Under the pieces are notes generated by a model. It was not told where the DNA came from, made no database searches, and saw only the letters and a program-made list of their open reading frames with translations. Below, in pieces: positions 6,601-6,713 of a DNA stretch of 6,713 bases. A program made the translations under genes and the position numbers. The first letter of the stretch is position 1. Each line of letters begins with the position of its first letter. Origin of the DNA: Gammaproteobacteria bacterium (GTDB lineage Bacteria > Pseudomonadota > Gammaproteobacteria > UBA12402); contig JANQHY010000132.1 in the NCBI GenBank assembly GCA_028282395.1, forward strand, positions 1 to 6,713, read 5' to 3'.

Positions 6601-6631
6601 GTTATCAGAGAAGTACACTTCTCCGGATAAT
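6601..6631. terminator. Hairpin after the DJ-1/PfpI gene, no T-run
   Basis: GAGAAG (6608-6613) and CTTCTC (6618-6623) pair perfectly around TACA. The stem extends across a small internal loop through GTTATC (6601-6606) with GATAAT (6626-6631). It starts 11 bp after the stop codon. There is no T-run downstream, so it may be a processing or mRNA-stability element and only a partial terminator. Confidence 0.4.
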
Positions 6632-6665
6632 CTCTTAGTGGTTAAATTAAAATATGAGGAATGAA

Positions 6666-6713
6666 ATGATGAAAAAACTGATAAAGATTGTGCCAGCCTT
6701 AGCATTAATAGGC
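6666..6713 (+). CDS. Start of an exported protein (cut by the window end)
   Basis: Only 16 codons are visible, encoding MMKKLIKIVPALALIG. Two lysines followed by a lysine and a hydrophobic stretch are typical of a signal peptide, so the product is probably exported to the periplasm or outer membrane. GAGGA at 6656-6660 is five bases from ATG 6666, which favours it over ATG 6669. An ATG at 6661 is out of frame and stops after two codons. The gene lies 76 bp after the DJ-1/PfpI gene on the same strand, beyond a hairpin, so cotranscription is uncertain. The function cannot be told. Confidence 0.6.
   Translation, partial: MMKKLIKIVPALALIG

Noticed and set aside
1..6713. CRISPR arrays, tRNA or rRNA genes, insertion sequences
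   Set aside because: I looked for regularly spaced repeats, tRNA-like cloverleaf segments and transposase motifs and found none.

Overview
The window is AT-rich chromosomal DNA that most resembles an accessory region of a Legionella-like gammaproteobacterium. This assignment is an inference. It rests on the low GC content, on a HAD-like protein whose motifs I recognise from a large family of Legionella proteins, and on a neighbouring large multi-pass protein of no known family, of the type common among Dot/Icm effector candidates. No marker gene here fixes the genus.

Layout. Positions 1-150 are a GC-rich island (99 of 150 bases are G or C by my count) with a perfect 22-bp palindrome and short repeated words. 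It carries no convincing gene and looks like a REP-type repeat. A sigma70-like promoter follows, then a HAD-like gene (258-1745, +) that an in-frame TGA at 1002-1004 cuts in two. Both halves are in the same frame, and the codons right after the TGA still encode a conserved acidic HAD motif. It is therefore one recently broken gene, or one read through, and not two genes. The next 330 bases (1746-2075) hold a textbook-consensus promoter and a leader of about 260 nt with several possible RNA structures and a 17-codon upstream ORF. The leader ends at a strong Shine-Dalgarno and a GTG-started 722-codon gene (2076-4244, +). That product has a soluble N-terminal half, a Ser/Asn-rich linker and about six glycine-rich membrane segments; I cannot assign it to a family.

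The right part is more ordinary. A DHA2-type drug/proton antiporter of the major facilitator superfamily (4302-5693, -) converges on the 722-codon gene across only 57 bp. It diverges from a DJ-1/PfpI-family gene (5954-6589, +) across a 260-bp region that can hold promoters for both. A hairpin follows the DJ-1 gene, and the window ends inside the first 16 codons of a gene that starts with a signal-peptide-like sequence.

Working together: the antiporter and DJ-1 genes may form a divergent stress or export pair, but only their arrangement suggests it. The two left genes are probable host-interaction or accessory genes, each with its own promoter. They are not an operon.
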